This document shows positions 18,163 through 27,964 of a DNA stretch of 41,963 nucleotides, piece by piece. How positions within the stretch are numbered: position 1 is the stretch's first letter; every line of letters begins with the position of its first letter. The translations under genes were made by a program, and so were the position numbers. Under the pieces are notes generated by a model that worked only from the letters and a program-made list of their open reading frames with translations, was not told the DNA's origin and made no database searches. This stretch comes from Neisseriaceae bacterium ESL0693 (GTDB taxonomy: Bacteria > Pseudomonadota > Gammaproteobacteria > Burkholderiales > Neisseriaceae): NCBI GenBank assembly GCA_029433475.1, contig JAQTIE010000004.1, positions 1 to 41,963 of the forward strand. The letters run 5' to 3'.

Positions 18163-18624
18163 TTAAGAGCAATCGGTGCCTTTGAGCTGAATGCTGGATT
18201 GGGTGTGATCACTGAAGGTATAAACATAAACAAACTGAAAGCCACCTGTCAGAATCCGGCGGGTTGTATTATGTCGACAGTTTTCCAATAATTGTTTCTT
18301 GGCCTGAGCAGTATCAAAATTACGGTGATTATATTGTTTATCCAGTACGCGATAGTGATAATAGACATACTGATGATGCCGGGTGACTGAAGTTAATTCA
18401 TTGCCATTTTGTTCATATGGCAGTTTTTTCTGTAACGCCTGTAACTGCTGATCGACCGAAGTTACTAACGCCGGATCAATCGTCACGGGCATAGCCTGAC
18501 TGAGTGATTGATGCTCTGCTGATGCGGTTGATGCCGCAGGAACGGATGCAGTCGAAGTTTGTTCGTGCGCCCCACATGCGGACAATACGCAGACAGACGC
18601 CAATAACCAAAAATTTCGCTTCAT
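18163..18624 (-). CDS. Orphan outer-membrane-type lipoprotein
   Basis: A 153-residue predicted lipoprotein. The signal peptide MKRNFWLLASVCVLSAC ends in a lipobox (LSAC) with the lipidated cysteine at 17, followed by a low-complexity T/S/A linker. The mature C-terminal part (about 60-153) has aromatic-rich segments (HHQYVYYHYRVLD) and two further cysteines. The reading frame extends upstream, but AAGGA lies six bases before the ATG at 18624 and this position begins the signal peptide. I recognise no family. Single gene, convergent with the anion transporter. Confidence 0.75.
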   Translation of the reverse strand: MKRNFWLLASVCVLSACGAHEQTSTASVPAASTASAEHQSLSQAMPVTIDPALVTSVDQQLQALQKKLPYEQNGNELTSVTRHHQYVYYHYRVLDKQYNHRNFDTAQAKKQLLENCRHNTTRRILTGGFQFVYVYTFSDHTQSSIQLKGTDCS

Positions 18625-18828
18625 CATTTTTCCTTTCTTATCAACATCTGAAAAATCATTTTGTTGATGGCCATCATGAGCCATGGCTATTACTCTACCG
18701 CATAAAATGATTTAAAGTCAAAAAGATAGGTTTTTCAGAAAAATATATACCGTACTTTACCTAATTTTTTTCAAAATCTATGTACTTAATATTAAAATGG
18801 GCATGAAAAACCGTCAGGAATGTTATTG

Positions 18829-20001
18829 ATGATAAATACCCTACTCAAAAGTCTATTGTCATTATCCTTGGGCACATTTGCTTTAGGTATGGCTGAATTC
18901 AGCATGATGGGCATTTTACCGGACGTCGCCGCCACCCTGCATCTGCCCATAGACAAGGCAGGACATTTTATTGCGGCTTATGCGATAGGTGTGTGCGCAG
19001 GCGCTTCCATTTTAGTACTCAGTTACCAACTGGCGCCGAAAAAAGTATTATTGATGCTGGCGGCAATGATTGCCGCAGGCAATATTCTGGCGGCACTGGC
19101 GCCCAATTACATCACTTTACTGGCCGCGCGTTTTTTATCCGGCATTCCTCATGGCGCCTATTTTGGGATTGCCTCCATTGTGGCCACCAAGCTGGCACCG
19201 GTAGGTAAATCCGCGCGTGCTGTATCGTTGATGATTGCCGGTATGACAGTGGCCAATCTGCTGGGCGTGCCGCTGGCCACCTGGATCAGCCTGCATTTAA
19301 GCTGGCGGCTGGTGTTTGCGCTGGTTACGTTAGTGGCCATTGGCTTACTATTTACCTTGCAGCGGTTTATCCCTGATGTGGAACGTTTACCCAGCACCGG
19401 CATACTCAGCCAGTTTCATTTTTTGAAATCAGGGGCGCCGTGGCTATTATTGGCGGCAACAGCGCTGGGTAATGGCGGTATTTTCTGCTGGTTCAGTTAT
19501 GTGAGTCCGTTATTGACGCAGGTATCCGGTTTTAGTGCCAATCAGGTCAGTTTATTAATGATACTGGCCGGCGCCGGTATGGTGGCGGGCAATTTATGCG
19601 GCGGCAGACTGGCTGATCGTTATACTCCCGGGCAAGTGGCTTCTGGCTTGCAATGTGTGGCGGCCATGACGCTATTGCTGATTTTCTGTTTTGCCCAAAT
19701 TGGCTGGTTATCCGTTCTGTTGATGTGTTTATGTACCTTTTGTCTCTTTGCAGTTTCTGCCCCACAGCAATTATTGCTGATCCGGTTTTCTCCGGGCGGC
19801 GCTTTACTCGGTGCGGCCAGTGTACAGATGGCTTTCAATCTGGGTAATGCCATCGGTTCGTACAGTGGTGGTCTGGTGATTGCCCACCATCTGGGCTACC
19901 AGTATCCGGCCTTAGTCGGCATTCCGTTAACGCTGGCCGGCTGTGCCTGTCTGGCCTTGTTTCATCAGCATTATGAAAAGCGTTCTTTGGCTAAACGCTA
20001 A
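18829..20001 (+). CDS. MFS efflux transporter, AraJ/DHA1-like
   Basis: A major facilitator of about 390 residues with twelve predicted helices. It begins LGTFALGMAEFSMMGILPDVA, the hallmark of the AraJ/YdhP/PbuE-like DHA1 group of sugar, nucleoside or drug efflux proteins. The inter-repeat motif GIPHGAYFGIASIVA (about 105-120) is conserved. An ATG also exists at 18820, but AGGA directly abuts it, whereas it sits nine bases before ATG 18829, which I prefer. It is first in a plus-strand run of four genes with gaps of 15 to 30 bases. Substrate unknown. Confidence 0.85.
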   Translation: MINTLLKSLLSLSLGTFALGMAEFSMMGILPDVAATLHLPIDKAGHFIAAYAIGVCAGASILVLSYQLAPKKVLLMLAAMIAAGNILAALAPNYITLLAARFLSGIPHGAYFGIASIVATKLAPVGKSARAVSLMIAGMTVANLLGVPLATWISLHLSWRLVFALVTLVAIGLLFTLQRFIPDVERLPSTGILSQFHFLKSGAPWLLLAATALGNGGIFCWFSYVSPLLTQVSGFSANQVSLLMILAGAGMVAGNLCGGRLADRYTPGQVASGLQCVAAMTLLLIFCFAQIGWLSVLLMCLCTFCLFAVSAPQQLLLIRFSPGGALLGAASVQMAFNLGNAIGSYSGGLVIAHHLGYQYPALVGIPLTLAGCACLALFHQHYEKRSLAKR

Positions 20002-20017
20002 CTTACCTTAGGGATAT

Positions 20018-20221
20018 ATGATGACAGACACCAGCAAAAATCTGGCCAGACAAAGATTACTGCTGTGCCAGCAACAGGATAAAGAAACACAGCAGCGTTT
20101 ATGGCATCAGTTCCGTACAGAAACGGGTTTAGCCGGTGAATGGATTGTGGCTGCTCGCCTAGGCGAGACCACATTCAGTGAAGAACAGATTCACATGGTG
20201 GCCAATTTATTTGGACGCTGA
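20018..20221 (+). CDS. Small conserved-looking protein in MFS operon
   Basis: A 67-residue soluble protein, MMTDTSKNLARQRLLLCQQQ at the N-terminus, with a helical, Q/R-rich first half and an acidic FSEEQIHMVANLFGR tail. It lies 16 bases after the MFS gene and 15 before the glycosylase, with a GGGA ribosome-binding site that would also suit the second ATG (20021). Operon position and spacing argue that it is real. Function unknown. Confidence 0.6.
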   Translation: MMTDTSKNLARQRLLLCQQQDKETQQRLWHQFRTETGLAGEWIVAARLGETTFSEEQIHMVANLFGR

Positions 20222-20236
20222 TAAATAGGAAAACGC

Positions 20237-20842
20237 ATGACAGCCACAATGCAAAACATCGACATTGAAACACACCCGTTACAACCGTTTTTACCTCCTC
20301 AGGCCAGATTACTCATGCTGGGCTCATTTCCACCACCTAAAAATCGCTGGAAAATGAATTTTTATTATCCTAATTTACAAAATGATATGTGGCGTATTTT
20401 TGGTCTGGTGTTTTTTAATAATCGTCATTATTTTCTGAATCAGCACACCAAAACATTCAATGAAGGTTTAATCCGTGATTTTCTAACCGAGACCGGCATT
20501 GCCATCAGTGATACTGCCTATCAGATCAAACGTTTACAAAATAATGCCTCAGATAAATTCTTGGAAGTGGTTACACCGGTTGATTTAAATGCCTTATTAC
20601 AACAATTGCCCGATTGCCGTCATATCATGACCACTGGCGACAAGGCCACCAACACATTGCTGGAATTATTGCCCGCCCAGACCATGGCACCTAAAATCGG
20701 CCAGAGCAGTCAGACCGTATTTCAGCAACGCAGCCTGACATTAAGCCGTCTGCCCTCCTCTTCACGCGCCTACCCGTTGGCACTGGATAAAAAAGCCATG
20801 ATTTATGGCGAATATTTTCGTACAATCGGGCTATTACACTAA
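20237..20842 (+). CDS. Uracil-DNA glycosylase superfamily protein (HDG/MUG-like)
   Basis: A 201-residue protein of the uracil-DNA glycosylase fold, probably removing uracil or hypoxanthine from DNA. Motif 1 appears as MLGSFPPPKN (27-36), followed by YYPNLQNDMWRIFG (43-56), the layout seen in family 6 (hypoxanthine) and MUG-type enzymes. Motif 2 near the C-terminus appears as SRLPSSSRAYP (about 169-180). The Asp/His of classical UNG is not evident. An AGGAAAACGC ribosome-binding site precedes the ATG. Third gene of the MFS run. The exact lesion is not deducible. Confidence 0.75.
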   Translation: MTATMQNIDIETHPLQPFLPPQARLLMLGSFPPPKNRWKMNFYYPNLQNDMWRIFGLVFFNNRHYFLNQHTKTFNEGLIRDFLTETGIAISDTAYQIKRLQNNASDKFLEVVTPVDLNALLQQLPDCRHIMTTGDKATNTLLELLPAQTMAPKIGQSSQTVFQQRSLTLSRLPSSSRAYPLALDKKAMIYGEYFRTIGLLH

Positions 20843-20872
20843 TATCATTTTTCAGCATAACGAAAGCACATC

Positions 20873-21502
20873 ATGCACATCATGATTTTGGGCGCCACAG
20901 GCGGGGTAGGACAATCATTGGTTAAACAGGCACTGGCTTATGGGGATCAGGTGACAGCGGTGGTACGTTCACCAGCCAAACTGACAATTGAACATGAACG
21001 GTTAAACATTCGCCAATGTGATGCATTCCAGCCAGAGCAAATTGAATCTTTGTTTACTGATCATCGCCATTATGATGCGGTGGCCTCTTGTCTGAACACC
21101 AATAAAGGCATCGAACCTGGCCATGATCTGGAAGAAATGCTCAGTAATATCATTCCTGCATTGCAAAAACACGCCATTCAACGAATGGTTTATTGTGCTT
21201 CTGCCGGAGTAGATCATGAATTAACCGGCGAGCGTGGGCTGGCCGCGATGCAGTTTTTGCGCCATCCATTGGCCGATCATCGAGCTGCGATTACGCTTAT
21301 TCAAGCGGCTAATCTGGAAACTACAATAGTACGTCCGCTGGGTTTAACCCATGATGACTTGAGTGGTGTCTATCTGGAAGCATTTACCGGCATTCCGGCA
21401 GAGGGTAAAGGGCGTATTGCCCGGGCGGATGTAGCACATTTTATGTTAAAAGCCTTGCATGATGATGGCTATATTGGCCAGTCAGTGGCTTTATCCAACT
21501 GA
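20873..21502 (+). CDS. NAD(P)-binding Rossmann protein, atypical SDR/NmrA-like
   Basis: A 209-residue Rossmann-fold protein with the dinucleotide-binding loop GATGGVGQ (7-14), an R33-containing second strand typical of NADP preference, and a YCASAGVDHELTGERG segment in place of the classical YxxxK site. This matches the NmrA/atypical SDR-a5 group of NAD(P)H-binding or quinone-reductase-like proteins. Last gene of the run starting with the MFS transporter; a terminator follows. Substrate unknown. Confidence 0.85.
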   Translation: MHIMILGATGGVGQSLVKQALAYGDQVTAVVRSPAKLTIEHERLNIRQCDAFQPEQIESLFTDHRHYDAVASCLNTNKGIEPGHDLEEMLSNIIPALQKHAIQRMVYCASAGVDHELTGERGLAAMQFLRHPLADHRAAITLIQAANLETTIVRPLGLTHDDLSGVYLEAFTGIPAEGKGRIARADVAHFMLKALHDDGYIGQSVALSN

Positions 21503-21525
21503 ATGCTTAGCCCATGGCAACAATA

Positions 21526-21556
21526 AAAAGCTGACCTTTCCTGTCAGCTTTTTTAA
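21526..21556 (+). terminator. Hairpin terminator between NAD(P)-binding protein and hydrolase
   Basis: AAAAGCTGAC (21526-21535) and GTCAGCTTTT (21543-21552) form a perfect 10-base stem with a T-run after it. The A-run on the other side makes it bidirectional, serving the convergent hydrolase as well. Confidence 0.88.
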
Positions 21557-21597
21557 TATCCTAAACCATCTCATCAATGCTATTTTTCAATCCAGTT

Positions 21598-22398
21598 TCA
21601 TGCAGACTGTAAAAATGACAGTACCTGCCGCGTGTATTCGGTAGCAGAATCCAGATTGGAAATATGTGCCGCACCTTCGAGCAATACATGGCGCCCTTTT
21701 TGGGTTTTATGCACCATGGCAATATTGTCGTCAAGGGTAGACAGCTGATCCAGATTACCGGAAACCAATAATACCGGCATGGGTAATGTGGCCAATAGGT
21801 GCGAACCATCATATTCTTTGATGCCACGGGCTACCCATGACCATGAACAACCATCACTGCTGGCCGCAATGGCATGCAAAATCTGATAGATGCGCATACC
21901 GGTAGCCGACGCACGGAAGGCATCAGACACCATGTCCGGCCAGCTGTCTTCAAATAAAGTCACACTGCAATGCGGCTGGGGCGCCATGTGGGTGAAATAT
22001 CCGGCCATCTGCACAAATTCAGGTGTAGCCATTTTATCAAAGCTGTTGGCCATAATCAGCTTACCGACCTGATCAGGATGACGCGAAGCCAGTTCCAGCG
22101 CCACCACACCACCCAAGGATAACCCCATCAGATCAAAATGTTGAATATGCAAAAATTGCAGTAATGCCTCAATATCCGTAGCCAGTTGTTGCACACCAAA
22201 CGGCTCATGCACGCGGGCAGATGCCCCATGACCGGCCAAATCCGGAATAATGACCCGATAACCCGCCCGCACCAAAGGCTCAACCTGAAGCAACCAGGCG
22301 CGGCCGGAATTGGTAATACCATGCAATAATACAATGGGCTTACCCTGACCAAATTCCATAAAATAGTTATCGCGCTGACCAACGGCATAATAAGGCAT
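21598..22398 (-). CDS. Alpha/beta-fold hydrolase
   Basis: A 266-residue alpha/beta hydrolase. The oxyanion loop HGITNSG (26-32), nucleophile elbow GLSLGG with S94, acid D217 (SGNLDQL) and H245 (EGAAHIS) form a complete catalytic triad. It resembles the 3-oxoadipate enol-lactonase/haloperoxidase-like branch, but the substrate is not determined. The frame extends 37 codons upstream; the ATG at 22398 has an AAGGA ribosome-binding site seven bases away and begins at the usual N-terminus, so I chose it. Single gene. Confidence 0.88.
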   Translation of the reverse strand: MPYYAVGQRDNYFMEFGQGKPIVLLHGITNSGRAWLLQVEPLVRAGYRVIIPDLAGHGASARVHEPFGVQQLATDIEALLQFLHIQHFDLMGLSLGGVVALELASRHPDQVGKLIMANSFDKMATPEFVQMAGYFTHMAPQPHCSVTLFEDSWPDMVSDAFRASATGMRIYQILHAIAASSDGCSWSWVARGIKEYDGSHLLATLPMPVLLVSGNLDQLSTLDDNIAMVHKTQKGRHVLLEGAAHISNLDSATEYTRQVLSFLQSA

Positions 22399-23032
22399 AG
22401 TGATTCCTTCGTTCACACTGAATAGGGATGATTCAATCTGCAAATAAACCGATATTATATAAACACACAACCAAAACAATAAATTAATATTACCATTTTC
22501 ACCCATCAATCCACCACGATTGTTATCCTTTCAGGCCAATATGCTTGCATTGACGGTCTATTGGCTTACCTTGAATCAATGATTACAGCCTGCTGGGTAC
22601 TGATACGGACTTTATGGATTGAAGATCATAGTATAAGCCGATCAGCTTCACACTTATCACTTTTCACTATACTGTTTAAATTTTTTATTCTGAACCATCA
22701 ATATAATTAAGAAAATTAATCGCCGATAGCGCCTTAATCCATGGTTGCACCGATAGCTTTTATATTACCTTGCTTCAAATATGTTCGTACTGAATAGCCC
22801 TTGACTATTACTGACTTAATATCTGTTTTTTACCTGATCTGTCGCTTGATCACATCGAAAAATGGCTTCCGATATATCGTTTACTGCCCCAGATAAACTG
22901 ATCAGACTAACCGGTGGCTCTTATTTGTCGCCTGGTGTTCTGCTCAGCGTGTAAACCGACCCGATGGATATAGATTCACACTGGGTCGGTTACCTGATGT
23001 ATGGTCTTTTAACCATACTATTGACAGAAAAT
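22399..23032. other. Intergenic region with one long-loop inverted repeat
   Basis: About 630 AT-rich bases between two minus-strand genes. AACCGACCC (22954-22962) and GGGTCGGTT (22983-22991) form a perfect nine-base inverted repeat with a 20-base loop. There is no T-run on either strand, so it is only a possible terminator of the autotransporter. No gene is supported. Confidence 0.4.
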
Positions 23033-25984
23033 TTAAAAACGCACTTTCACATTGATATTGCCGGCATTACTGTGCCAGTGACTGCCTTGTTCATACTGAT
23101 ATCCCACGCCGGCACTGATTTTGGGAGTGATTTGCAGATTACCGCCCAGCGAAGTATACCAACGATTTTTTGAGGCCGACCAATGGCCGGCCCGCGTATT
23201 ATTCTTCATACCAAGGAATCCACCATGGGTGGCATAATCTCTGTCCTGAAAATCATGTTCCAGCCCGACTGCTGCCGAAACAGTAACCAAGGTGCTGTTA
23301 ACATCAAAATGATACGCACCGGTTAACCCCGCCAAACCCGTCATCACACCCTTATTCAATTTTCTGGCATGTAAACCGAAACCATGAGCACCGGGTTCAT
23401 CAAAACCATCCTGACGTAAATAATCATATCTTATGCCCAGTTGCGGGAAGAAAGTCAGTTTATCCAGATAAAAGGCCTTACCGCCATTCAATGCCAGTTG
23501 CCATACATCGCCTTTGGCTTTAACACCGGTATTCTCGCTGTTTTCACCCAGCCAGAGTTGGCGGTGAACATCATGGCTAAAATGGTGATAAGCCACGCTG
23601 CCTGATAGATTAAAGCCATACCAGTCTTCAGGCGCATAAACAGAACCAAGCATAAGACCATTGCTTTTAATCTTGGCACGGCTGTCCTGCTCTGCCCAAT
23701 GGCCTTGCTGGAAAGTATAAGCAATGGCTCCTGATAAACCCTGACCAAAATTTTTACTGGCACCCAGTATGCCACTATTGGTATTTTGTTTACCACTCAT
23801 ACCGGCCGGATTCCAGTGATTATTGCGGTGATTCAATTGCAGGATAGCTGCTACCTGCTCAGAATCATTGCGCATCACCGTCATAAAATCATGATTCAAT
23901 TTATCCAGTGTCAAGGTATTCACCACATTGGCATTGCTGTAGACCGTTCCGGACAAAGAATAAAGAGATCGTTTCAGGCTGGCGACTGATTGTACATGCT
24001 GGATATCGGCCGCACCCAAAAGCATATCCTGCCATTGTGGTTTCTGAATGTTTTGGGTAGAGACAGTATCCAGCTGCTGAAAAGTATTGTCCAGTGCACG
24101 CGCAGCACTGATTATGGCCGAATCCGCCACCCCGCCAGTCAGGATTTGATGGTCTTGCACTGCCTGTCTGGCTGTAATCCGGCTGACATGAAAATAAACG
24201 TTTTTATCGTCATATGAAGGCCGTCCCTCGAGCAATAAATCCGTAGATAACTGACTGTCGGCAAATTCACCATGACGCTGTTGCGCCATAATCACCGGAA
24301 TGTCTGTTCCTTCTTCAGGAATGAACCCGGCTTTGCGGCCATCAAAATACACCTGTCCGGCCAAATTGGCGACACCATGTACAGTAGTCATACTGCCCAG
24401 GCTGGTCTGAAAAGTGGCTTCTGCATTTTGACTGAAATCACCATTAATCGTAGCATCATTACTGATAAACGTACCCTGATTATCCACAGCACCCGTTGTG
24501 CCCGTTAACTGATAGATAGCCTGACTGGCAATATGGGTAGAAGAAAGATTACTGCCTTCCACCACTAACCTGCCCGCATTCACTTCAGTTTTACCCTGAT
24601 AAGTATGATGACCCTTTAAAACCAGCGTTCCCTCACCCTTTTTAATCAATCCGCCGGCACCATCAATATCATTACTGAAAACATAACTGCCCTGAGTGAC
24701 ATTGGCTGAAAAATCACCAAATGCAAACTGAGCCGGTCCATTCACTGCCTTACCGACATTCAATAAACCCCAGCCATAAACCGCATCAACACCCTTGGCA
24801 CCCAGATCGGTGGCTGTGGTTAATAATGTTGTGCGCAGATTGTCATTACCCATCCACGGATATTTCTGTTTAATCAGTGCAGCGGCGGCGGTTACCTGAG
24901 GAGCCGATATCGATGTACCGGCATTGGTCGATACTGGCATGGTATCAATATCATCACCAGCCTGAGCATTCTGATTGGCCGTATCCATTCGCCAGTAAGC
25001 CACCATGCACCAGTTTTTGGCATCACCACAGCGATTAGAATTGGCGGCAATGACATTATTCTGGCCAACACCCGCTACCGCAATAATGCCTTTTTGTAAT
25101 TCAGGCTCAATCAACGGAAACAACGGCACTTGATTCGGCTGATTTTTACCCTTATTACCGGTTGAAAAAATCAACAACATATCATCTTGCACCAATGCAT
25201 TCAGCCGGCCGATCTGAGTACTTTTTTTGCCCTCATCAGTAGATAAATTAATATAACTATTCGCCGTACTGGCAAAATTACTGGTTCCGGCAACACCATA
25301 GCTGTTATTCACAATTTTGACACCTTGCCGGTTCATGGCCTCCAACGCATCCAATGCAGCGCCCATGTTCATGGTATCGGCATTCCTATCAGACGCCGCG
25401 GCCATGTACAAATTCACGTTGGGCGCAATCCCCATCACCCGATCATTGACATTTTTACCGGCAATATTCAGCGCCACCACAGTGCCATGAATACTGGCCG
25501 GTGGATTTTGTATGCCAAACTGGCCAAGATCATGAATCGGATTGGCAAAAGCCGGATGCTGAACATTGACCGGCTGATCGACTACCCCCACCTTAACCTC
25601 TGAACCATCCAGTCCTTGATCACGGGCATCTTTTAAATTCAACAGATTGACCTGTTTATTATTACCGGCATATTGATTCTGACTTAAAGGCACCACATCC
25701 GCTTTTTCGCTGCTGTCTGCCTGTGCCGGATTAGCAGACAATACAGGGATGGGTTTTTGAGGAGTACTGGGGCGTGGTGGTGGTTTGGTCGGGTCATAAC
25801 CAATATCTGACCAATCCATGGCACGAACCCATGCCAGTTTATCCTTATTGATCCATTGCTGATCTGCGACACCATTAAGATCAGGACGAGTGAAAGCATC
25901 TGCAAAACTGCTTTGAGTATGCAATACCAATGCCAGCGTCAGCATGGTTACCATGGGTTTAAGGATGAATCTTGACTGAGACAT
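23033..25984 (-). CDS. Subtilisin-like (S8) serine protease autotransporter
   Basis: A 983-residue type Va autotransporter. A signal peptide (about 1-29, ending QSSFADA) is followed by a proline-rich stretch (65-82) and a subtilase domain with an intact triad: D136 (VGVVDQ), H166 (SIHGTVVA) and S358 (NAGTSISAP), with oxyanion N277 (STGNKG). An autotransporter-associated strand repeat (about 443-478, GGLIKKGEGTLVLKG) leads into a helix-rich linker and a C-terminal beta-barrel of about 270 residues that ends in F (VKVRF), as needed for Bam insertion. It should display or release a protease at the surface, like the NalP/SphB1/AspA group. The passenger is compact. Single gene. Confidence 0.93.
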   Translation of the reverse strand: MSQSRFILKPMVTMLTLALVLHTQSSFADAFTRPDLNGVADQQWINKDKLAWVRAMDWSDIGYDPTKPPPRPSTPQKPIPVLSANPAQADSSEKADVVPLSQNQYAGNNKQVNLLNLKDARDQGLDGSEVKVGVVDQPVNVQHPAFANPIHDLGQFGIQNPPASIHGTVVALNIAGKNVNDRVMGIAPNVNLYMAAASDRNADTMNMGAALDALEAMNRQGVKIVNNSYGVAGTSNFASTANSYINLSTDEGKKSTQIGRLNALVQDDMLLIFSTGNKGKNQPNQVPLFPLIEPELQKGIIAVAGVGQNNVIAANSNRCGDAKNWCMVAYWRMDTANQNAQAGDDIDTMPVSTNAGTSISAPQVTAAAALIKQKYPWMGNDNLRTTLLTTATDLGAKGVDAVYGWGLLNVGKAVNGPAQFAFGDFSANVTQGSYVFSNDIDGAGGLIKKGEGTLVLKGHHTYQGKTEVNAGRLVVEGSNLSSTHIASQAIYQLTGTTGAVDNQGTFISNDATINGDFSQNAEATFQTSLGSMTTVHGVANLAGQVYFDGRKAGFIPEEGTDIPVIMAQQRHGEFADSQLSTDLLLEGRPSYDDKNVYFHVSRITARQAVQDHQILTGGVADSAIISAARALDNTFQQLDTVSTQNIQKPQWQDMLLGAADIQHVQSVASLKRSLYSLSGTVYSNANVVNTLTLDKLNHDFMTVMRNDSEQVAAILQLNHRNNHWNPAGMSGKQNTNSGILGASKNFGQGLSGAIAYTFQQGHWAEQDSRAKIKSNGLMLGSVYAPEDWYGFNLSGSVAYHHFSHDVHRQLWLGENSENTGVKAKGDVWQLALNGGKAFYLDKLTFFPQLGIRYDYLRQDGFDEPGAHGFGLHARKLNKGVMTGLAGLTGAYHFDVNSTLVTVSAAVGLEHDFQDRDYATHGGFLGMKNNTRAGHWSASKNRWYTSLGGNLQITPKISAGVGYQYEQGSHWHSNAGNINVKVRF

Positions 25985-26319
25985 GATCTGCTATCCCTAT
26001 TTTCATAAAGTTATAGTTAAACCAGAATAATTTAACTTATATTTAAAATAAGGATAATTATAGTTATATAATTGTTATTATTAATTGTTTATTTTCATTG
26101 AATTCATTGAATTAGAATAGATAATTGATATCCATCAATATATTATATTTAAATATGTAAAATAAAAACAACAGAACCAGTTATTTATTTCATAAAATCT
26201 GTATACCTATTCTATTCTTTATCGCCAACACTCAATCAGCCTGATTTCAGCCATCCATCACGACTTATTCTGTCTGCTGGCTATCCACCTCAATATCCAT
26301 ACTACTGATTAAAACAGCA
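25985..26319. other. AT-rich upstream region of the autotransporter
   Basis: About 335 very AT-rich bases between two minus-strand genes, presumably holding the autotransporter promoter and the end of the acyltransferase transcript. I cannot define either, and see no gene. Confidence 0.4.
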
Positions 26320-27201
26320 TCAAGACCTTTGATAAAAAGAAGGCACACCTTCCGGACGGGTTTTAAAACGTTTGTGCAGCCAATAATATTGCTCTGGCTG
26401 TTCTCGTATTCTGGCCTCAATAAAGTCATTCATGCGTTGTGTATCCGCATACACATCCTTACTGGGGAAATGCTCCCATGGCGGATAAAATCGTAAAGTC
26501 ACACGCCCATCTTTATCCCGTGTCGGAATGGCAGGAATCACCTTGGCTTGTGTTAGCGCCGCAATCCGGCTTAAACCGCCGATGGTGGCAGTGGGAATGC
26601 CGAAGAAATCCACAAAAATGGATTCACGCCGGCCAAAATCCTGATCCGGAAGATATAAAAAAGGCGCTGCACTGGTTTTAATTTTTTTAATAATCGCACG
26701 TAATCCCTCGGTTCTTCCAATCAGAAAAACATTATTATAGCGATGCCGTCCCTTACGAATCTGCTGATCCAGTAGTTTATTTTTCTGATGGGCATAAACA
26801 CTGATTAATGGGTCATCCTGATTTAAAGCATAAACCGCAGCCTCAAAAGCCGTAAAATGCGGATAAAGCAAAATCACCTTATCGCCGGCGGCCAAGGCCG
26901 CATCAAGATAATGTTTATCCTGATAGCGAACCATTTTTTTAAGTCTTCTGGCACTGCCATACCAATATAATCCATATTCCAGTAATAACATGGCCATATG
27001 ATAAAAATGCTGTTTCAGCACAGCACGACGCCGGCGCTCACTCCATTCAGGAAAACAATGACGCAGATTGATGAGCCCGATACGACGCCTTGGTGCCACG
27101 ACATAATAAGACAGCCAGCCAACCACACGCGCCATGGCATGAATCACAGACAAAGGTAACCAATGCAATAGATACAAGAAAAAAAACGCCAGTTTCATCA
27201 T
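26320..27201 (-). CDS. LpxL/HtrB-family lipid A acyltransferase
   Basis: A 293-residue inner-membrane lysophospholipid acyltransferase of the lipid A late-acyltransferase family, which adds secondary acyl chains to lipid A from acyl-ACP. One N-terminal hydrophobic segment (about 2-35) anchors it. The catalytic HX4E motif is H115-FTAF-E120, and a YLPDQDFG segment near 205 and a FFGIPTATIGG segment follow, as in the family. It is a single gene. A second LpxL-like gene lies 3.2 kb away in opposite orientation, so the two probably acylate different positions. Which lpxL paralogue it is cannot be decided. Confidence 0.85.
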   Translation of the reverse strand: MMKLAFFFLYLLHWLPLSVIHAMARVVGWLSYYVVAPRRRIGLINLRHCFPEWSERRRRAVLKQHFYHMAMLLLEYGLYWYGSARRLKKMVRYQDKHYLDAALAAGDKVILLYPHFTAFEAAVYALNQDDPLISVYAHQKNKLLDQQIRKGRHRYNNVFLIGRTEGLRAIIKKIKTSAAPFLYLPDQDFGRRESIFVDFFGIPTATIGGLSRIAALTQAKVIPAIPTRDKDGRVTLRFYPPWEHFPSKDVYADTQRMNDFIEARIREQPEQYYWLHKRFKTRPEGVPSFYQRS

Positions 27202-27964
27202 ATTTTATATTACCCATTTACCCGAGAAAGAAACCGGTATTATCTGAAACACCAGCCATATTAAACCGTTTACTGTCTTATCATCAAAAAGCTTAAATTA
27301 AGCTCATTCTAACATGCATTTAACCATTCATTTAAAATGAAATAAATTTCAATCAATTGAAAATTATAAATTATTTCATATCCCAATATTTATTAAGTAC
27401 GAGTGCATATTATCATCCACCCATAAACCCCTACTCAAAACTCACGGCTACACCGCATTTTACTCATGCTATTTAGCCAGATGAATCTAGGGCTTACAAT
27501 CTCTACTTATTCAGTAATTGCATCAACACCTGCCCAATCAGAATAATCTCAACACTTAATGCCAATATGAATCACTGCAAAATCAGTTGCACAATCTTGT
27601 CACTTGCACCACATTTAATATTTGAGAACAGATTGACAAATATGACTCATCATACTTATTAAATCTGGAATGCATTAAATAGAATCAACCTGACTTTTAA
27701 AACCCTGATACCAACCTACATCTGAAAATCTGTATTCAACCCTGGCGGGTATTTATCGATATATTTTGTGATCAGCATAACGACCTGATGATGCCCGTTT
27801 TGAGCATCAATCCATGCCAATCAATCATTTAAATGAGCCATGCACCTGATTTGTGTGATTTTTTCAATCAGAAGTATGACTATTCATCAGGGTTATTATG
27901 AGTGCGACCACCAGAATGGTTTATTGAAATACCTATGTCATTAAGCTGGTCATTGATATTGGCA
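27202..27964. other. Long non-coding AT-rich region upstream of the acyltransferase
   Basis: About 760 bases with no open frame of note on either strand and no recognisable RNA. No homology to flanking genes is visible that would mark a decayed gene. It lies between two minus-strand genes. Confidence 0.4.

Noticed and set aside
22954-22991. Nine-base inverted repeat with 20-base loop as terminator of the autotransporter
   Set aside because: The loop is long and there is no T-run on either strand.
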